Shown: positions 5,357 to 6,882 of the stretch, piece by piece
How positions within the stretch are numbered: position 1 is the stretch's first letter
Layout of the letters: each line of letters opens with the position of its first letter
From: JBAZQS01 sp041645075
GTDB taxonomy: Bacteria > Patescibacteriota > Patescibacteriia > 2-01-FULL-39-33
Length of the DNA stretch: 6,882 nucleotides
Direction: 5' to 3'
NCBI GenBank assembly: GCA_041645075.1
Contig: JBAZQS010000035.1
Coordinates: forward strand, 1-6,882
Program-made: the position numbers and the translations under genes
The notes under the pieces: model-generated
Seen by the model: only the letters and a program-made list of their open reading frames with translations
Told to the model about the DNA's origin: nothing
Database searches by the model: none

Positions 5357-6391
5357 TCAATTTTTTCCAGTTTTGGTTAAAAGAAAATTTTTTATTTCTT
5401 CCGCATTTTTTTGAGTAAGGCCAGGAAGCCTAAGCGATAAACCAGACAACCCTCCCGCTGTCTCAATTATTACAGTACAAATTCCAAACAATCTCTCTAC
5501 AAATCCCTGAGAAACATTAATATTTTGAATTCTATTGTAATACACATATGATTTTTTTTCACCAATAACCTTTGTCCTAATTTCTCCTTTTTCTGTTCCA
5601 AAATAGAAATAAAAATTTTTATACCACACGTAGGAATAAATAAAAAATAAAAAAACGAAAAAAAATAAAACAAGAAAAAAGCGAGGAGCCACTACTATGG
5701 GATATATTAAAAAAACAATAAAAAGTCCAATAATACAAAATAAAAAAATCTGAATTGACCCAGTGAAGACAATCCATGGTGATAAAGGGCACTTCTCTGA
5801 TGAAAGCGTGGCTTCACTGTTTTTATCGGAAGACAGTCCTGGTTGTAATTCCGAGTCTCTATTAGGAACTAAAGTGCCGGGGTCAAAATTGCGGGTTTTT
5901 GATTTTGCAATTAAAAAAGCGGTTAATTTATCTGCATTTTCTTTGGTTAAACCATCAACATGGGAGTAAAATTGCGAAATTTCTCCGGCTGTTTCGTAAT
6001 GAACATCATATAAACCGAAAATTCTGTCTAAAATATCTTGGTCAACATAAATACTCTGCAGACGATTATAATAAATATGTCCTGTTGCCCGGGCAATTAC
6101 CCCCTTTCTGATTTCTCCTTTTTCTTCTTCAAAATTATAGTAATAGAGCTTGTAATAAAGGTATTCATAAATAAAAACTATTATTACTAAAAGAATTATA
6201 AGAGCTGGCCCTATTAAAAGACCCAGCATCATTGCCGGCTGGCTGGTAACTAAAAAAATAGATAGTCCAATTAACAAAGGAATTAACATAATTAACACCC
6301 AAATTAACACCCAAACCCAGCGAATCATTTCGGCGATTGTTTTTTTAATAATTTTTCTGGGACTAAGAGGCAAATTTTGAGAATTATACAT
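5357..6391 (-). CDS. Membrane protein with two tandem bacterial PH (DUF304/bPH2) domains
   Basis: A 344-residue protein built from two homologous halves, each with two transmembrane helices followed by a bacterial pleckstrin-homology-like domain. Half 1: helices about 24-47 and 54-79, PH domain about 80-162. Half 2: helices about 208-232 and 237-257, PH domain about 258-340. The match between halves is plain: GEIRKGVI (92-99) with GEIRTKVI (269-276), IYYNRLQSI (106-114) with VYYNRIQNI (283-291), DRIFGLY (122-128) with ERLFGIC (299-305), ETAGE with ETAGG, and DGLTKENA with PGLTQKNA. A hydrophilic Ser/Asp/Glu-rich linker (about 163-207) joins them. This is the YdbS/YdbT-like architecture, whose role in the membrane is not well defined. 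The ATG at 6389-6391 is followed by a short basic N-terminus; no Shine-Dalgarno site. It stops 101 bases before the next start and follows the secreted-protein gene by 43 bases. Confidence 0.88.
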   Translation of the reverse strand: MYNSQNLPLSPRKIIKKTIAEMIRWVWVLIWVLIMLIPLLIGLSIFLVTSQPAMMLGLLIGPALIILLVIIVFIYEYLYYKLYYYNFEEEKGEIRKGVIARATGHIYYNRLQSIYVDQDILDRIFGLYDVHYETAGEISQFYSHVDGLTKENADKLTAFLIAKSKTRNFDPGTLVPNRDSELQPGLSSDKNSEATLSSEKCPLSPWIVFTGSIQIFLFCIIGLFIVFLIYPIVVAPRFFLVLFFFVFLFFIYSYVWYKNFYFYFGTEKGEIRTKVIGEKKSYVYYNRIQNINVSQGFVERLFGICTVIIETAGGLSGLSLRLPGLTQKNAEEIKNFLLTKTGKN

Positions 6392-6434
6392 ATTTAATAA
6401 GTTTAGTTAAACTATATTTTCATCAGTTGATTTT

Positions 6435-6882
6435 CTAATAACCAGAAATTACGCACGCTCCGTTATTCATTGCTTCTTGCAAAGGATTTTCTACGACTTT
6501 GCCATCCATCGTATATGTTGTTTCCTGTTTTCCACCTTCTCCCAATTCTACATTTATACTTATTCCAAAAGATTTTCCCGCCGCCACATCTCTGTAATAT
6601 TGAGCTACGGCCTTTCTCTCGCTTTCTGTGTATTTACATTCCATTTTCCCGCCATTTGGCATTTGTTCGACATAACCACACTTTCCGGCAATTATTCCCA
6701 GAATTTCTTTTTCCATTGTTTCTCCATTAAACGGATGAATAAATGTTGTCTTGTATTTTATACATGAACTTAACTGATCTTCGAAAGTTACCGCTATTTT
6801 TTGTTCTTGTTTAATTGTTGTAATTGTGTCGCTACTTTTGTCAGAATTATTTACTTTATTTGTTGGAGATTGAGAAGTTGGT
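6435..6882 (-). CDS. Uncharacterised four-cysteine secreted or anchored protein, N-terminus cut by window edge
   Basis: The frame stays open from the TAG at 6435-6437 to the right edge, giving 148 visible residues; the ATG at 6714-6716 is internal, because well-structured sequence continues upstream (AVTFEDQLSSC, then KTTFIHPFNGE). The first 18 visible residues are Pro/Ser/Thr/Asn-rich (PTSQSPTNK...), like the linker after a lipoprotein or signal-anchor segment, which would lie outside the window. Four cysteines at visible positions 40, 68, 82 and 143 (SSC, GKC, MEC, GAC) could form two disulfides outside the cytoplasm. Other marked segments are EQMPNGGKMEC, RKAVAQYYRD, and a GKVVENPLQEAMNNG stretch before the C-terminal CVISGY. 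I recall similar unnamed proteins in CPR genomes but know no function. It may be co-transcribed with the PH-domain gene 43 bases downstream. Confidence 0.78.
   Translation of the reverse strand, partial: PTSQSPTNKVNNSDKSSDTITTIKQEQKIAVTFEDQLSSCIKYKTTFIHPFNGETMEKEILGIIAGKCGYVEQMPNGGKMECKYTESERKAVAQYYRDVAAGKSFGISINVELGEGGKQETTYTMDGKVVENPLQEAMNNGACVISGY

Noticed and set aside
6400..6413. Inverted repeat AGTTTA-GT-TAAACT upstream of the PH-domain gene
   Set aside because: Six AT-rich pairs with a two-base loop; expected by chance in this AT-rich gap and no T-run follows.
6435..6716. Short 93-residue version of the Cys-rich protein starting at an ATG at 6714-6716
   Set aside because: The same frame continues without a stop through another 55 codons to the edge, with a typical linker and one further cysteine, so the ATG is internal.
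6470..6767. Plus-strand open frames of 86 and 96 codons
   Set aside because: Opposite the Cys-rich protein, whose frame is open to the window edge and has structured motifs; the plus-strand products are Phe/Leu/His-rich with no plausible features.

Overview
The window reads as a piece of a small-genome bacterium, most likely a Patescibacteria/CPR (Parcubacteria-like) lineage. The reasons are an archaeal-type 2,3-bisphosphoglycerate-independent phosphoglycerate mutase (ApgM), a divergent membrane pyrophosphatase, a NusA with an acidic insert and a long lysine-rich repetitive tail, several small uncharacterised membrane or secreted proteins, AT-rich intergenic DNA, and no visible Shine-Dalgarno site before any of the six starts in view. 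This assignment is an inference from gene content; no marker rRNA is present.

Every gene is on the minus strand, so transcription runs from high to low coordinates. From the right edge: a secreted or anchored four-cysteine protein whose N-terminus lies outside the window (6435-6882); a membrane protein with two bacterial PH (DUF304-like) domains (5357-6391); a three-helix membrane protein of unknown function (4842-5255); and a YraN/UPF0102 nuclease-fold protein (4453-4821), closed by a strong intrinsic terminator (4381-4407). Then comes nusA (2800-4296), behind an AT-rich leader with a tandem repeat and followed by its own terminator (2736-2763). A good sigma70-type promoter (2706-2734) follows and should drive apgM (1443-2675) and the membrane pyrophosphatase gene (1-1399, C-terminus beyond the left edge).

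The functional themes are transcription elongation and termination (NusA, as a separate transcription unit), central carbon and energy metabolism (ApgM in lower glycolysis beside a PPi-driven ion pump), and a membrane/envelope cluster with little known function. The most notable observations are active-site and ion-gate substitutions in the two metabolic enzymes. The pyrophosphatase lacks the ion-gate glutamate at both positions where characterised families carry it, and also has changes in two signature motifs. ApgM has Glu where a metal-binding His is expected. A GC-rich palindromic repeat has also been accommodated in frame within the nusA tail. No RNA gene, CRISPR array, insertion sequence or defence system was seen, and no stretch over 300 bases lacks a gene.
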